Shown in pieces: positions 35,604 through 45,842 of a stretch of 64,000 bases of DNA (within the stretch, counting starts at the first letter, position 1; the number at the start of each line of letters is the position of its first letter). The DNA comes from JAJDZL01 sp965220665 (GTDB taxonomy: Bacteria; Pseudomonadota; Gammaproteobacteria; Arenicellales; JAJDZL01), in contig CBDCQQ010000005.1 in NCBI GenBank assembly GCA_965220665.1, positions 248,001 through 312,000 of the forward strand. The letters run 5' to 3'. A model generated the notes under the pieces. The model had not been told where the DNA came from. It was given only the letters and a program-made list of their open reading frames with translations, and did not search any database. Both the position numbers and the translations under genes were made by a program.

Positions 35604-36839
35604 TTGCGCAGTCACACTGATGTTGTCGTAGTTGGCGCAGGTGCAGCGGGGCTTTCTGCTGCCAGCACCTTGATTGGAAAGGGTCTGGGTCTCGTCGTTG
35701 TCGAAGCGACTGAACGGATTGGCGGCCGCTGCTGGACAGATCTTGAAACATTTGGTGTTCCGTATGATGTTGGCGCACACTGGCTGCATTATGGAGACAG
35801 AAACTTTTTTCTTTCATATGGTCAGAACAATGGGTTTGATCTTTACCCAGATGCCAGGAACTTCAGCCTCTACCGGCAAAACCAGAGACAGCCGAATGGG
35901 TTATCAACGATTCAAGACTCCCACAATGAATATTGGGCTGCCATTCAGCAGGCAATTGACAGCATTCACGATATTTCAGTTGCCGAGGCGACAGCTTCGC
36001 TGTCCTCTGAAAGAATTTCCGATTTCATTTATGGCCCGTGGATCATTGGGAAGGAAATTCACGAGTTCTCTGTTTTCGAATTTTCTGGACCATCGGGTGA
36101 TACAGACTGGTTTTGTCGACAGGGATTTGGAACGATCGTTGCGCACTTTGGTGCCAAAGTGCCAGTTTCGCTCAAGACTAAGGTCAATGTAATTGACTGG
36201 TCGGGAGATCGCCTGAAAGTCAAAACGAATCAGGGCGACATTGGAGCCCGTGCAGTGATTGTCACCGTGTCGACAGGGGTCTTATCCAGCGGCGGAATTC
36301 ACTTCTCTCCCAATCTTCCAATCGCCAAACAGGAAGCATTCGATGCAGTTTCGATGGGTTTTTATGAACATGTCGTTCTCCAATTCAACGAACACAGCAG
36401 CCTCAGACAGACAGATGAATACATCATCCGCATGCCAGATGGCACGCGAGAAGGATTTGGTGCCTTGGCCAACATCAGCAACTCAGGCCTGACATTCTGT
36501 GATATCGGCGGCATTCTTGCACGAGAGCTCATTCCCCGTGGTGAGGAAGCCTGCATCGATTATGCGCTGGGTGAGATGGTTCAGATATTTGGCAGTTCAA
36601 TCAGAAAGAACTTCATCAAAGGCACAGCTTCGGCTTGGCTGGAATACCCACATACACTCGGATCTTATGCAAGTGCACAACCTGGCGCGTTTCAAAAGAG
36701 AGCGACTTTAAATGAGCCTGTCGCAGAAAGGATTTTCTTTGCCGGCGAGGCGTGTCATTCTCCAATGTGGGCGACGGTTGCTGGTGCCGTTGCCTCCGGG
36801 CAAGAGGTTGCAATCAAAGTCAGCCAGTTACTCCGCTGA
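35604..36839 (+). CDS. FAD-dependent amine oxidase family protein
   Basis: A 411-residue flavoprotein. VVVVGAGAAGLSAAS is the N-terminal dinucleotide motif, followed by the VVEATERIGGRCWT second FAD motif and the GAHWLH segment of the amine oxidase/polyamine oxidase family. The C-terminal FAD site is RIFFAGEACHSPMWATVAGA. The start is TTG at 35604; an in-frame TGA at 35592 rules out a longer form. The amine substrate is unknown. It may be cotranscribed with gpmA, 65 bp upstream. Confidence 0.85.
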   Translation: MRSHTDVVVVGAGAAGLSAASTLIGKGLGLVVVEATERIGGRCWTDLETFGVPYDVGAHWLHYGDRNFFLSYGQNNGFDLYPDARNFSLYRQNQRQPNGLSTIQDSHNEYWAAIQQAIDSIHDISVAEATASLSSERISDFIYGPWIIGKEIHEFSVFEFSGPSGDTDWFCRQGFGTIVAHFGAKVPVSLKTKVNVIDWSGDRLKVKTNQGDIGARAVIVTVSTGVLSSGGIHFSPNLPIAKQEAFDAVSMGFYEHVVLQFNEHSSLRQTDEYIIRMPDGTREGFGALANISNSGLTFCDIGGILARELIPRGEEACIDYALGEMVQIFGSSIRKNFIKGTASAWLEYPHTLGSYASAQPGAFQKRATLNEPVAERIFFAGEACHSPMWATVAGAVASGQEVAIKVSQLLR

Positions 36840-36927
36840 CCCAGTTGTCATCACTCTGAATGACAAATCCGAGTCTGGAAAGCTCACCAGAATAGCCGCC
36901 CATACTGGCGAAACGGCTACCCTGCAT

Positions 36928-37806
36928 TCAATCCGCTTCCCTACAGGCAATCAATCCCTGCCTTGGATGGGGATACTGCAACTCAATTGAAAAACTCTCA
37001 AGCACTTTTCGATTGACAATTTTTCTGGATTCGCGCAGATACGATCGCATGGTTGGACTGATGGTCTCGCGGGATTCATGCTCACCATCCTGCGCTGCCT
37101 TGGGCAAGCCCCAGACCTCCGCCACCAGATCAAAGTAATCGCTATAGCGTAGCGGATGGCCATCCGACACATTGAACGCACCAGTCGCATCGCCAGCCAA
37201 TCCGGCCGCGCAAATCGCTGCCAGATCGTCTACATGAATTCTGTTTGAAAAACCACCTGATTGACTCTTTGGCAATACAAACCCCTGCCGAAGCCGTTCA
37301 GTCGGGACTCGCCCGGGTCCATAAATTCCCGCCACGCGAAGTATTGCTAGACTGACACCATGGCTTTGCGCCCAACTACGGCAGTACCTCTCCACAATGG
37401 ACCGCCGCAATGCCCGGTCTGTCTGCGGATTCAATGGCCGTCTTTCATCAACCCACTCACCATTACAATCGCCATAGACGCCGGTTGTACTGATGAGCAC
37501 CACCCGAGCAGGAAGACTGTCCAACACTTTCGAAAAAAATCGCTCTACTCTTGCCTCAGGTGCACCGTCACTAGCTGGAGGTACAAAGTAGCACACGCGC
37601 GCATTGTCTCCAACTTCAATTGTGGCGGGGAAGTTTGTGTCGAAGTCGATTTGCATGGAATCAACGCCGGACAACGTCAAATTCGACGCTCTGGACAGTG
37701 CAACAATTCGCGAAGACTGACCGGTGAGCCATTTCAACAGCCGTAGGCCAGTGTAGCCGGCACCAGCAATGACGATGGACTCGGTACCGTTAGAGTTGTC
37801 GGGCAT
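36928..37806 (-). CDS. NAD(P)-dependent epimerase/dehydratase-like protein (atypical SDR)
   Basis: A 292-residue Rossmann protein. The dinucleotide motif is GAGYTG near residue 15, and STTGVYGDCNGEWVDE near 107 supplies the active-site Ser/Thr and Tyr region with the usual Y-x-x-x-K replaced, as in the YeeZ-like atypical SDR group. IYGPGRVPTERL and NRIHVDDLAAI follow. The substrate is unknown. It starts 15 bp from the antiporter stop and is probably in one transcript with it. Confidence 0.85.
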   Translation of the reverse strand: MPDNSNGTESIVIAGAGYTGLRLLKWLTGQSSRIVALSRASNLTLSGVDSMQIDFDTNFPATIEVGDNARVCYFVPPASDGAPEARVERFFSKVLDSLPARVVLISTTGVYGDCNGEWVDERRPLNPQTDRALRRSIVERYCRSWAQSHGVSLAILRVAGIYGPGRVPTERLRQGFVLPKSQSGGFSNRIHVDDLAAICAAGLAGDATGAFNVSDGHPLRYSDYFDLVAEVWGLPKAAQDGEHESRETISPTMRSYLRESRKIVNRKVLESFSIELQYPHPRQGLIACREAD

Positions 37807-37821
37807 CGATATTGAGTGAGT

Positions 37822-39009
37822 TCAGTCGCGCCTTAACCGGTCAGAAACCGCGACTGGTGACGGGTAGCGAAACACAATGAGATACGAGGAGCCAACAAAC
37901 GTCAACACAGTTGCAACTAGCAGAAAATCAGCAACCATAGCACTGATTACACCGGAAGCACTCGCAATGAAGACAATCAAAATGGAAAATTCACTCAATT
38001 GTCCCAACCGAAATCCACACTCCCATCCGGTCTTGCTTTGCTCCCCAATAAACCCAAAAAAGTAGCGATAGGCAACCGGCTTGACCGCCAGTACCAACAA
38101 CGCCAAAACCAGAGATGGAATAACTACATCAGCAAATGCGCCACTATCAAAATGCGCACCTACGGCGACAAAAAACAGCACGAGAAAGAAATCTCGAATT
38201 GCATGCAGACGCTCTGCAATGAAACGAGCAATCGGTGATGCCGCCAAGGCTACACCAGCAACAAACGCGCCAATTTCATGAGACAGTCCAAATAGTGTTG
38301 CGAGGTAGCCCATACCAAGGCACCAGGCAATGGTCATTAAAAACAGATACTCATGAATTTGATCAAATTTTTGAAGCAAAATTCGAATGACAAATCGTTC
38401 GAGCAGAAAGGCCAACCAAATGTAGAACGGTAGAGTAACCAGCGGGCGAAGCACTGTCAATCCGAATTCTGCGTGTTGCCCAAGTTCCTCAATGGCGATC
38501 AACGCCATGATCGCAAGCAGATCCTGTAACAGGAGGACCCCGATCATTAACTCGCCGATATGCCGATGATGTAAAACTGTCGTCGGTAGCAGTTTAATTC
38601 CAATAATTGTGCTGGAAAGACCCGTCGCGACACCCGTCACAACTGCCTCGACGATTGTGAAACCGAAGAGAAAGGCGACCGCAAACCCCAATCCGAAGAA
38701 AATTACAGAGGTTGCCGCAGTAACTACAGTAACAGACTGAAAAATTTTGAATAGTTTTTGCGGGTACAAATCCATACCCAGCAGGAACAGCAGGAAAATG
38801 ATTCCAATGTTGGCTAACTCGTCGACAATCGCCAAATCAGGAATCAGTTTGAATCCACCTGGACCGATCAAAGCGCCCAAAAAGATATAGACAACAGGCA
38901 ATACCTGACGGGCAATCAGTGCGATAGTACCCAAAATCGCGGCACCCCCATAAACAAGTACCAGCGAATGCTCAATGGAAATAGCGTGCGTTGCGCTTTC
39001 CAGTGCCAT
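37822..39009 (-). CDS. CPA2-family cation/proton antiporter, KefB-like
   Basis: A 395-residue membrane protein with about 12 helices. It contains the family's LLFLLGMDL, LSSTIIGIKLL, LLLQDLLAIMAL and LSHEIGAFVAGVALA segments. The soluble TrkA-N regulatory domain of KefB/KefC is absent, so it is a minimal transporter. Ion specificity (Na+ or K+) cannot be told. First gene of a pair with the epimerase. Confidence 0.85.
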   Translation of the reverse strand: MALESATHAISIEHSLVLVYGGAAILGTIALIARQVLPVVYIFLGALIGPGGFKLIPDLAIVDELANIGIIFLLFLLGMDLYPQKLFKIFQSVTVVTAATSVIFFGLGFAVAFLFGFTIVEAVVTGVATGLSSTIIGIKLLPTTVLHHRHIGELMIGVLLLQDLLAIMALIAIEELGQHAEFGLTVLRPLVTLPFYIWLAFLLERFVIRILLQKFDQIHEYLFLMTIAWCLGMGYLATLFGLSHEIGAFVAGVALAASPIARFIAERLHAIRDFFLVLFFVAVGAHFDSGAFADVVIPSLVLALLVLAVKPVAYRYFFGFIGEQSKTGWECGFRLGQLSEFSILIVFIASASGVISAMVADFLLVATVLTFVGSSYLIVFRYPSPVAVSDRLRRD

Positions 39010-39085
39010 GACCTTTCGATTATTTCCGTATGGTTAAAACTTTGCCAGCTCTTTAATCAATGAACCAGAATCCATATCAAGTGAT

Positions 39086-39652
39086 TCATACTTTCCACTT
39101 GATGCTGCAACCGAGGCTGGCGATCTGAATTTGCGATACCGGTTGACCTGTTAGAAGAGCATCAGCAGCCATGCGAAGATCAACACCAGTCACCGCAACA
39201 TCATTACCTGGCCGACTGCTATCAAACTGTCCCCGATACACCAGTTTATTCTCGGAATCGAATAGGTAAAAGTCTGGCGTACATTGTGCATCGTAAGCGC
39301 GGGCAACAGCCTGAGATTCATCATATAGATAGGGAAAGCTGTACCCAAAGTGTAAAGCATCTGCCGTCATTTTCTCTGGTCCATCAGCGGGATGCGTAGA
39401 AACGTCATTGGAACTGATCGCAAAGACGGCAATTCCTTTTTTCTGATATTCCCTGGCGAACTCGGCAAAGCCTGACTTTATCTGAACAACGTAGGGACAA
39501 TGGTTACAAATAAATGCGATAAGAATACCCTTTGACTCTACAAAATCTGAAAGCGAAACCGATTGGTCAGGATAGTTTGAATTGGTATTGGGTAAAGTAA
39601 ACTCTGGAGCGATTGTTCCGAGTTCAATCATTTTCGATTCGACAGAAGGCAT
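39086..39652 (-). CDS. thioredoxin-family protein (AhpC/TSA-like)
   Basis: A 188-residue cytoplasmic protein starting PEFTLPNTNSN, with the redox centre CNHCPYV near residue 52, a variant of the thioredoxin C-x-x-C. AISSNDVSTHPADGPEKM and YDAQCTPDFYLFD are typical of this peroxiredoxin-like subgroup. No signal peptide is visible. It lies 33 bp downstream of the MoeB-like gene and probably shares its transcript. Redox partner unknown. Confidence 0.85.
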   Translation of the reverse strand: MPSVESKMIELGTIAPEFTLPNTNSNYPDQSVSLSDFVESKGILIAFICNHCPYVVQIKSGFAEFAREYQKKGIAVFAISSNDVSTHPADGPEKMTADALHFGYSFPYLYDESQAVARAYDAQCTPDFYLFDSENKLVYRGQFDSSRPGNDVAVTGVDLRMAADALLTGQPVSQIQIASLGCSIKWKV

Positions 39653-39685
39653 TGAATTCTCCTTGTTTAGGATTGAATTGAGCGA

Positions 39686-40456
39686 CTACGTTGCTGCTCG
39701 CAGCATATGGGATGCGTTTCCACAGACCGGGCAGAATGGGTCTTTGTGAATTCGTACTTCCTGCCATTCTGTTCGAGCAGCATCAAACAGCACAAGTCTG
39801 CCATAGGTTGCGGGACCGAGATTCGCAATGATTTTTAGTACTTCCGTTGCTTGCAGCGAACCGATTGTTCCGCATAGAGACCCCAACACTCCTGTCTCAC
39901 TGCAGCGTTCCTGTGGTTCATCTTCCGGGCTGTACAGACAACGAAAGCAAGCACTGTCATCAAGATCTGCCCGATAAACAATCAAGTGCCCTTCCATGCG
40001 AATCGCTGCACCCGAAACCAACGCAGTTCCAGTTTTGACACAGGCCTCGTTGATCGCAAATCGTACATCGAAATTATCTGTGGCATCAACCACAACATCC
40101 GCACTGGAAACCTGTTCGAATATTTCTTCGCGATTGAGTTTCCTATTGAGCCCCGTTAACCTGATTTCTGGATTTAAAGCCCTCAGAGTTTCAATCGCTG
40201 ACTCCACTTTCGGCTTTCCAACTGAAGGGGTTTTATGGACAATCTGTCGTTGAAGGTTGGAAAGGTCAACCTCATCAAAATCATTGAGCACCAGATGTCC
40301 AACGCCACTTGATGCCAGATACATTGCAACGGGTGATCCAAGACCTCCGAGTCCCACGATTAGCACCGTGGAATCCATAATTTTCTGCTGACCTTCGATG
40401 CCAACTGGAGGCATCATAATCTGCCGGTTGTAGCGCAAGAGCGTGGAATCGTCCAT
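39686..40456 (-). CDS. moeB: ThiF/MoeB-family sulfur-carrier adenylyltransferase
   Basis: Activates the C-terminus of a ubiquitin-like sulfur carrier such as MoaD or ThiS by adenylation. The 256 residues show GLGGLGSPVAMYLASSGVG near 33, the NLQRQIVH segment, the zinc-binding CFRC and CPVC pairs and the SETGVLG loop after the catalytic-type Cys. It is divergent from moaC with 37 bp between starts, which argues for the molybdopterin role, but ThiF cannot be excluded since no moaD or thiS is in view. Confidence 0.85.
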   Translation of the reverse strand: MDDSTLLRYNRQIMMPPVGIEGQQKIMDSTVLIVGLGGLGSPVAMYLASSGVGHLVLNDFDEVDLSNLQRQIVHKTPSVGKPKVESAIETLRALNPEIRLTGLNRKLNREEIFEQVSSADVVVDATDNFDVRFAINEACVKTGTALVSGAAIRMEGHLIVYRADLDDSACFRCLYSPEDEPQERCSETGVLGSLCGTIGSLQATEVLKIIANLGPATYGRLVLFDAARTEWQEVRIHKDPFCPVCGNASHMLRAAT

Positions 40457-40493
40457 ACCGTAAAGTTATATCATTTATAAGATTTATCAGACA

Positions 40494-41000
40494 TTGCTAA
40501 GACACCTGACTTTCCCTTTGAACGAATTTACACATTTCAGTGAACAGGGCGATGCCCACATGGTTGACGTCGGTGCCAAACAGGAAACCGAACGAAAGGC
40601 TATTGCAGACGGGTATATCCGCATGTCAGAAGAAACACTGGCTCAGATAACTTCCAGCCAGAACAAGAAAGGCGATGTTCTTGCGGTAGCCCAACTCGCT
40701 GGCATTATGGCTGCAAAACGAACTGCGGATCTTGTTCCCCTATGCCATCCGCTATCTTTGACTCACGTAGCAGTAAATTTGGAGTGCCAGCCCGATCACT
40801 CAGTCGTCCACTGCCGTGCGACCGTCAAGACAAAGGACAAAACAGGAGTTGAGATGGAAGCGCTGACTGCTGTTCAAGTGGCACTCTTAACTGTTTACGA
40901 TATGTGTAAAGCAGTAGACCGGGGCATGGTGATCGAAAAGGTTCGACTAATCGAAAAATCTGGTGGTCAGTCCGGGCACTGGAAACGTGAGTCAGACTGA
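40494..41000 (+). CDS. moaC: cyclic pyranopterin monophosphate synthase
   Basis: Second enzyme in molybdenum cofactor synthesis. The family core AHMVDVGAK starts near residue 21; KRTADLVPLCHPLSLTHV, KTKDKTGVEMEALTAV and YDMCKAVDRGM carry the active site. No ATG lies upstream. The start is either TTG at 40494 (168 residues) or, more likely from alignment with MoaC N-termini (NEFTHFSEQGDAHMVDV), TTG at 40518 (160 residues). Neither has a strong ribosome site. moeA overlaps its end. Confidence 0.94.
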   Translation: MLRHLTFPLNEFTHFSEQGDAHMVDVGAKQETERKAIADGYIRMSEETLAQITSSQNKKGDVLAVAQLAGIMAAKRTADLVPLCHPLSLTHVAVNLECQPDHSVVHCRATVKTKDKTGVEMEALTAVQVALLTVYDMCKAVDRGMVIEKVRLIEKSGGQSGHWKRESD

Positions 41001-42258
41001 AATAGTTCAACCCTCCGTTACGGTTGATGCGTGTGATTTGCCATCAACCCCCTATGATATTGCGCTGGCCGAAATCCTGTCGAACATCGAACCGATCAGT
41101 CAATTTGAACGCGTATCGATTCGACAAGCACTTCACAGAGTGGCAGCGGAGGACATCACTGCAAGTTTGGATGTTCCAGGCCATCGAAACTCGGCGATGG
41201 ACGGCTATGCCTGTCAGTTCGCCGACCTTCCTGTTAAAGGAGACCCTTCACGATTAAAGTTAGTCGGCACTTCAGCAGCTGGTAGTCCTTACCTAGGGAA
41301 TCTCCAATCAGGTGAATGCATCCGAATTTTTACGGGCGGCGTGGTTCCAGATCAACTTGACACTGTAATCATGCAAGAGGACTGCGAGAAGGAAAACGAA
41401 TACGTAGTTACTCGACGCATTCACAAAAAAGGTCAACATGTTCGAAACGCAGGTGAAGATATTTCGTCAGGTGAAATTGCCGTCCATGAGGGACAGGCAA
41501 TTGGCATGGCCGAGTTAGGCCTTCTGGCTTCGGTTGGCTGCGAGAACATCCTGGTCAAGCGAACACCAAAAGTTGCATTCTTTTCAACAGGCGACGAACT
41601 TCGCGGTGTAGGTGAGTCACTTCGCGTCGGCGATGTTTACGACAGCAATCGCTATACACTGTTCGCACTGCTTGATAGAGCCCATGTCCAGTCAATTGAT
41701 CTGGGTGTGGTGCGCGACAAGCTGGATGACACGATTGCAACTCTGGCAAAGGGTGCAGAAGAAGCAGATGTCATTATCACCACGGCCGGCGCATCTGTTG
41801 GGGATTCAGATTTTGTCAGACAGGCGCTTGAGACTCTAGGTGAATTGAAACTTTGGAAAGTTGCCATGCGCCCTGGCCGTCCGCTGGCTTTTGGCAAAAT
41901 CAAAGACAGTTGGTTTTTTGGTTTGCCAGGCAATCCCGTTTCTGTAGTCGTTACCTTTGACAAATTTGTCAAACCGGCGCTTAGAAAACTTAAGGGAGAA
42001 AATCAAGTCAAGCCTCTGGAAATTTCAGCGCGATGTGCAAATCCGATATTCAAAACGCCTGGAAGACTTGAATTTCAACGAGGGGTTCTGTCCTACAACC
42101 AGAACGGACAGGCAGTTGTAGAGACAACCGGGAACCAGAACTCCAGTGTATTGACATCGATGAGCAAAGCAAATTGCTATATCGTGCTGCCACTCGAGTG
42201 TGCAAATGTCGATGCGGGCCAAACAGTAACCGTCCAGCCATTCAAAACCGAATTCTGA
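40987..42258 (+). CDS. moeA: molybdopterin molybdenumtransferase
   Basis: Inserts molybdate into adenylated molybdopterin. From the GTG at 40987 it has 423 residues; a GTG at 40963 would add eight. RNSAMDGYACQ, GGVVPDQLDTVIMQED, STGDELRGVGE, TTAGASVGDSDFV and GLPGNPVSVVVTF mark the four MoeA domains in order. The start overlaps the moaC stop by 14 bases, so the two are coupled. Confidence 0.94.
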   Translation: MSQTEIVQPSVTVDACDLPSTPYDIALAEILSNIEPISQFERVSIRQALHRVAAEDITASLDVPGHRNSAMDGYACQFADLPVKGDPSRLKLVGTSAAGSPYLGNLQSGECIRIFTGGVVPDQLDTVIMQEDCEKENEYVVTRRIHKKGQHVRNAGEDISSGEIAVHEGQAIGMAELGLLASVGCENILVKRTPKVAFFSTGDELRGVGESLRVGDVYDSNRYTLFALLDRAHVQSIDLGVVRDKLDDTIATLAKGAEEADVIITTAGASVGDSDFVRQALETLGELKLWKVAMRPGRPLAFGKIKDSWFFGLPGNPVSVVVTFDKFVKPALRKLKGENQVKPLEISARCANPIFKTPGRLEFQRGVLSYNQNGQAVVETTGNQNSSVLTSMSKANCYIVLPLECANVDAGQTVTVQPFKTEF

Positions 42259-42267
42259 GGTTGTCCG

Positions 42268-42831
42268 GTGTCTGATGATGCCATTCGCTGGGACGACAAG
42301 TATCGCAAGCGAGAAATCACGGAAGTACCAAAACCAGACCCGTTTCTGATTGATTATTTGGAACTGTTCAAGCCTGGTCAGCGGGTTGTCGATCTGGCGA
42401 GTGGGCGGGGTCGTCACTCACTGCTACTTGCTGCTCAGGGCTGCTATGTGATACCGGTTGACTGCAGTCGAGTTGCGTTGCATCGCAGTAACAGTGAAGC
42501 GAAAGTCAGAGGTTTGTCAATTCACCCAATCGTCGCTGATTTAACAGACTTTCGACTGCCGTCACATAGTCTGGATGCGATCATCTGCTTTAACTACCTG
42601 AATCGAGATTTGTCTGAAAACATCTGCGATGCGCTAGTGCCGGGTGGGCATTTTCTGATGAAAACTTTTAACAGAAACTTTTTGCAAAATCACCCGAATT
42701 TCAACCCGGATTATGTTCTGGCACCGGGTGAACTGAAAACCATGTTTGGTCGCCTGGACATGATTTTCTTGAGAGACGACTGCGTTGATTCATCTCAGAC
42801 TTCAAGTGCGATTGTCGCCACCAAAGCATGA
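42268..42831 (+). CDS. class I SAM-dependent methyltransferase
   Basis: A 187-residue methyltransferase of the TehB/UbiE-like group. The start is GTG 42268, nine bases after moeA. SAM motif I is VVDLASGRGRHSLLLA near residue 40, and IPVDCSRVAL supplies the ribose-binding Asp. The substrate is unknown. Such small methyltransferases are frequently the last gene of molybdopterin or tellurite-type clusters. No terminator was recognised in 42832-43025. Confidence 0.8.
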   Translation: MSDDAIRWDDKYRKREITEVPKPDPFLIDYLELFKPGQRVVDLASGRGRHSLLLAAQGCYVIPVDCSRVALHRSNSEAKVRGLSIHPIVADLTDFRLPSHSLDAIICFNYLNRDLSENICDALVPGGHFLMKTFNRNFLQNHPNFNPDYVLAPGELKTMFGRLDMIFLRDDCVDSSQTSSAIVATKA

Positions 42832-43025
42832 TTTACCCGAATGAGTGCCGCTTAGGAGAAGGTTCTTGGATGCAATCGTTATCAATACCGATGTTAATGG
42901 AAGCATTGACGATCAATAAATGGCAGTCAATTCAGTCAATCGCTTCGCAGGCTGGGTTCAAAACAAAATTGTGAGGCTTCGTCAATCATAGTGAGCGAAA
43001 TAAGCATCTATCGAGTTGCAGTTTT

Positions 43026-45422
43026 TCAATTCATCAACTCTCCGGCGTTTGAATGTTCGACAGCGGCACATAATCTGACGAATACTTCATCAACTTCGTA
43101 CGGTTTTTCTGCACCATCAATTATTCTGATCAATGTTTTCATATGTTTGACATCATTTGAATATTCTTCCAATCTGCGCTTATAGGTTGCTCTGTTCTTC
43201 GTGCAGACCAACGTGAACGGACGTCCTTTCCTCTCAGTTACGTGATCAAGGTCCAACCGATTTTTTTCGATCAATTGGTGCACATGTGCTCGCAATTCCT
43301 TTTTCAGCGGAAATCTCGCAACACGCTGTTCGGGGTTCTTGCAAAACTTTCGAAGCGCATTGCATTGCGGGGTATTGCAGGAAAAATCAGCAGCGATCCT
43401 CCAATCTTGCGGTTCCTCTGGAGGGATTTCACTGCGGTCTAGAAGGTGACTTGCAGATACGCGCCACAGCGATAAATACGCTTCGGAACGAAACACTTCC
43501 CGGTTTTCACGCAGTTTGGCAAGGGCTTTCGGAACTTCGCGGTCAAGCGATACCACCTTGGGGAATTGATCAAATATTTCAGGCACGAAATTTGCAATGT
43601 CCATCGCATCCGCAAACCAGAACAGCAAAAACAAATTTTCTATCGCTTTCCTGCGAAATGTGGTTTGCTTGGTTCGGTATCGATACTCTTCTTTATTTTC
43701 ACTGCTAGACAGCGTTTTAGGGAGCATTCGAAATATCTCGTTTACGCATTCTTTAAAGACACGCTGTCTGCTGCTGACCGAATAGTCGATTTTCCGGTCT
43801 AGCAGCATGAACAGCTGAAGAAGTTCACTGGAATAGTTGGAGAACTTTTTCTCTATCAACACAAGCACAGTTTCCTTGGTGTCAGCCGCACCGAGCGTGG
43901 ACAGAAGGGTCGCGAACTCATCATTTTCATCACCTGTGTACTCTCGGCTTGCAATATCGCACAAAAATTCCTTGGATAGCCGTTGGTCACCCAGTTTGAG
44001 GAGCAGTTGAAACATTTCCGAAATACCGTCAGTACGACGATGGTAGTATGGTTTGCGCTCAGGCCATACCTTGATCAGATTCTGAGCCAATTCAACGATG
44101 TGGTTATCGGCGATGCCATCGTTTTGCTTTAATTCTTCCGCGATCCAACTCACAGCGGACATCGTGCTGTTTTTGACCAGTTCATCCAGCATGGCCGTTT
44201 TCCTGAACAACACCAAAGCAGCATAATGATAGGCGCGCTCCAGCGTTGCTCCACCATTGCCCATTGCCTCTTCGATCTGTTCGTCATCAGGCAACGCGTC
44301 ATCCAGGCTACCGGCCGGCATCAACTCGAAGTCATTGATTCGCAGTTCCCCGAAATCCAGGTTGCGCCGGTCTGGAGAACTCCAACTGTCCAGCCAAATA
44401 TTGCTTTCAACCAACTCACCGACTTCATAATCAGTTGGATCATCGTCTGCAAATGAATCGTAGTAATCGTAGTAGTTGAAACCACCGCCAGAATACCAAG
44501 CATCGAATACTTCGCTGATATGCACAATCGACGTGAACAGTTCGCAATCGGCCTGTTCAGTTGCAAGAGCGAGCGCCCCAGCGACGGCGCGGTCACCATT
44601 CTTGAGAGCTTCGAAAGACAGTCCTGCCTCACTATACTCATGTTCGAGAATCCAAATCAGCTTGTTGGTTGCGTTTTCACTCTTGCACCAGGTCTGAAGT
44701 TCTGTGCAAATCGCATCAACCTCATTTGTATAGTCGGGCGCGGCAAGAAGCTTCTCATTGCCTTCCGGCTCAATAAGCAGATTGAAGACAAGCGCGATGC
44801 GATGGCCTGACCGAACTTTCTTTACTTCATGCTCGCAGTCTGCGTAGAACGCTGCGTAAGCCAGCTCTGAGGGGTCATCAACGTTCATCCCAATATTCAA
44901 TTTTTTATCTTTGTGCCGCACGACAAGCTCACCGCCTGTGCCATTCACCGGAAGAGAGACTGTCAACGTGGCGATCATGCCGTCGGATTTTTCCGTGTCC
45001 CGATGCGGAATGAAAAATCCCCCAGTTTGATAAATGAGCAGCTTGTAAAGCTCCGCTTTGAGTTGCTCGGGCGGGCAACCCAATCCATGCGCGGCCAATT
45101 GCAATAGCTTGCGAACCGTTTTTTTCCAAGAACTTCCGCCCAAACTCAATTGGTCCGCACCGACCTGCATACAGTTCCGCACCGTGGTGTCAACCAAAGT
45201 TTTCGAGCCTTTGCCGTAAGGCGCCTGTTCCGCCATCCTGATCAATTGTTCAATCTGCGACTCGGGCACCGGGAACGACAAGATTCCGATATCCTCTACT
45301 TCCAGTCTGGGCATCGGTACGGCAAGCCGGCCAAATGTGCAGAAATCTCCCGGCCGATCGATGGATTGAAGAATTTTTTCAAGTCCGGGATTAGTTTTCT
45401 GATAGGTGACTTTTATTGACAT
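43026..45422 (-). CDS. 2-oxoglutarate/Fe(II) oxygenase domain fused to a large unknown region
   Basis: A 798-residue protein. Residues about 95-225 form a prolyl-hydroxylase-like oxygenase: IPHRD supplies the H-x-D iron ligands, EHEV the distal His, and RSGHRIALVF the Arg that binds 2-oxoglutarate. The remaining 570 residues are mostly helical, with Glu/Asp-rich segments (DSFADDDPTDYEVGELVE), and match no family I recognise. It is about 420 bp downstream of the other large unknown gene, on the same strand. The target of hydroxylation is not known. Confidence 0.75.
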   Translation of the reverse strand: MSIKVTYQKTNPGLEKILQSIDRPGDFCTFGRLAVPMPRLEVEDIGILSFPVPESQIEQLIRMAEQAPYGKGSKTLVDTTVRNCMQVGADQLSLGGSSWKKTVRKLLQLAAHGLGCPPEQLKAELYKLLIYQTGGFFIPHRDTEKSDGMIATLTVSLPVNGTGGELVVRHKDKKLNIGMNVDDPSELAYAAFYADCEHEVKKVRSGHRIALVFNLLIEPEGNEKLLAAPDYTNEVDAICTELQTWCKSENATNKLIWILEHEYSEAGLSFEALKNGDRAVAGALALATEQADCELFTSIVHISEVFDAWYSGGGFNYYDYYDSFADDDPTDYEVGELVESNIWLDSWSSPDRRNLDFGELRINDFELMPAGSLDDALPDDEQIEEAMGNGGATLERAYHYAALVLFRKTAMLDELVKNSTMSAVSWIAEELKQNDGIADNHIVELAQNLIKVWPERKPYYHRRTDGISEMFQLLLKLGDQRLSKEFLCDIASREYTGDENDEFATLLSTLGAADTKETVLVLIEKKFSNYSSELLQLFMLLDRKIDYSVSSRQRVFKECVNEIFRMLPKTLSSSENKEEYRYRTKQTTFRRKAIENLFLLFWFADAMDIANFVPEIFDQFPKVVSLDREVPKALAKLRENREVFRSEAYLSLWRVSASHLLDRSEIPPEEPQDWRIAADFSCNTPQCNALRKFCKNPEQRVARFPLKKELRAHVHQLIEKNRLDLDHVTERKGRPFTLVCTKNRATYKRRLEEYSNDVKHMKTLIRIIDGAEKPYEVDEVFVRLCAAVEHSNAGELMN

Positions 45423-45842
45423 AACGTTTCATTTGCTGGTTGCGGGTTAAGGATTCAGACTCTGCTGATTCGAATCAAGTTCATTCGAAAGGCCGTTGAT
45501 CCATGCACAAAACAATTAGATGAATCTATTCAACGGCCTGATTAATGTTCCAGGGCATATTTCAGACAGAGACTGACAATTAAAACTTTCTGATATGAAA
45601 TTCAGATTGAAAATGGGACAGGATTTGCGTCCAAATTCACTCTGCAGCTTCAAACTTCAACTTGAGCCCCTTCAAAGGGAAGCTAGTCCGCGACGCTGTC
45701 AGTGCACTTGACAGGCAGAAATTCCGTTTTAATTTGATAGCGAGACAACACGTCCAAAACCCACTATAAATTCTTTTGACCAGGAATTCGGGGCTTACGA
45801 CAAATCAAAAAATGATTTTCTCTAAATCGCAAACGGCTATTG
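45423..45842. other. spacer between the two large unknown genes, with inverted repeats
   Basis: AGGCCGTTGA (45491-45500) and TCAACGGCCT (45531-45540) form perfect 10-bp arms around 30 bases. CTGTCA (45696-45701) and TGACAG (45709-45714) form a second short inverted repeat. Neither has a T-run. The larger one is placed where a promoter or operator of the oxygenase gene would be. Confidence 0.5.
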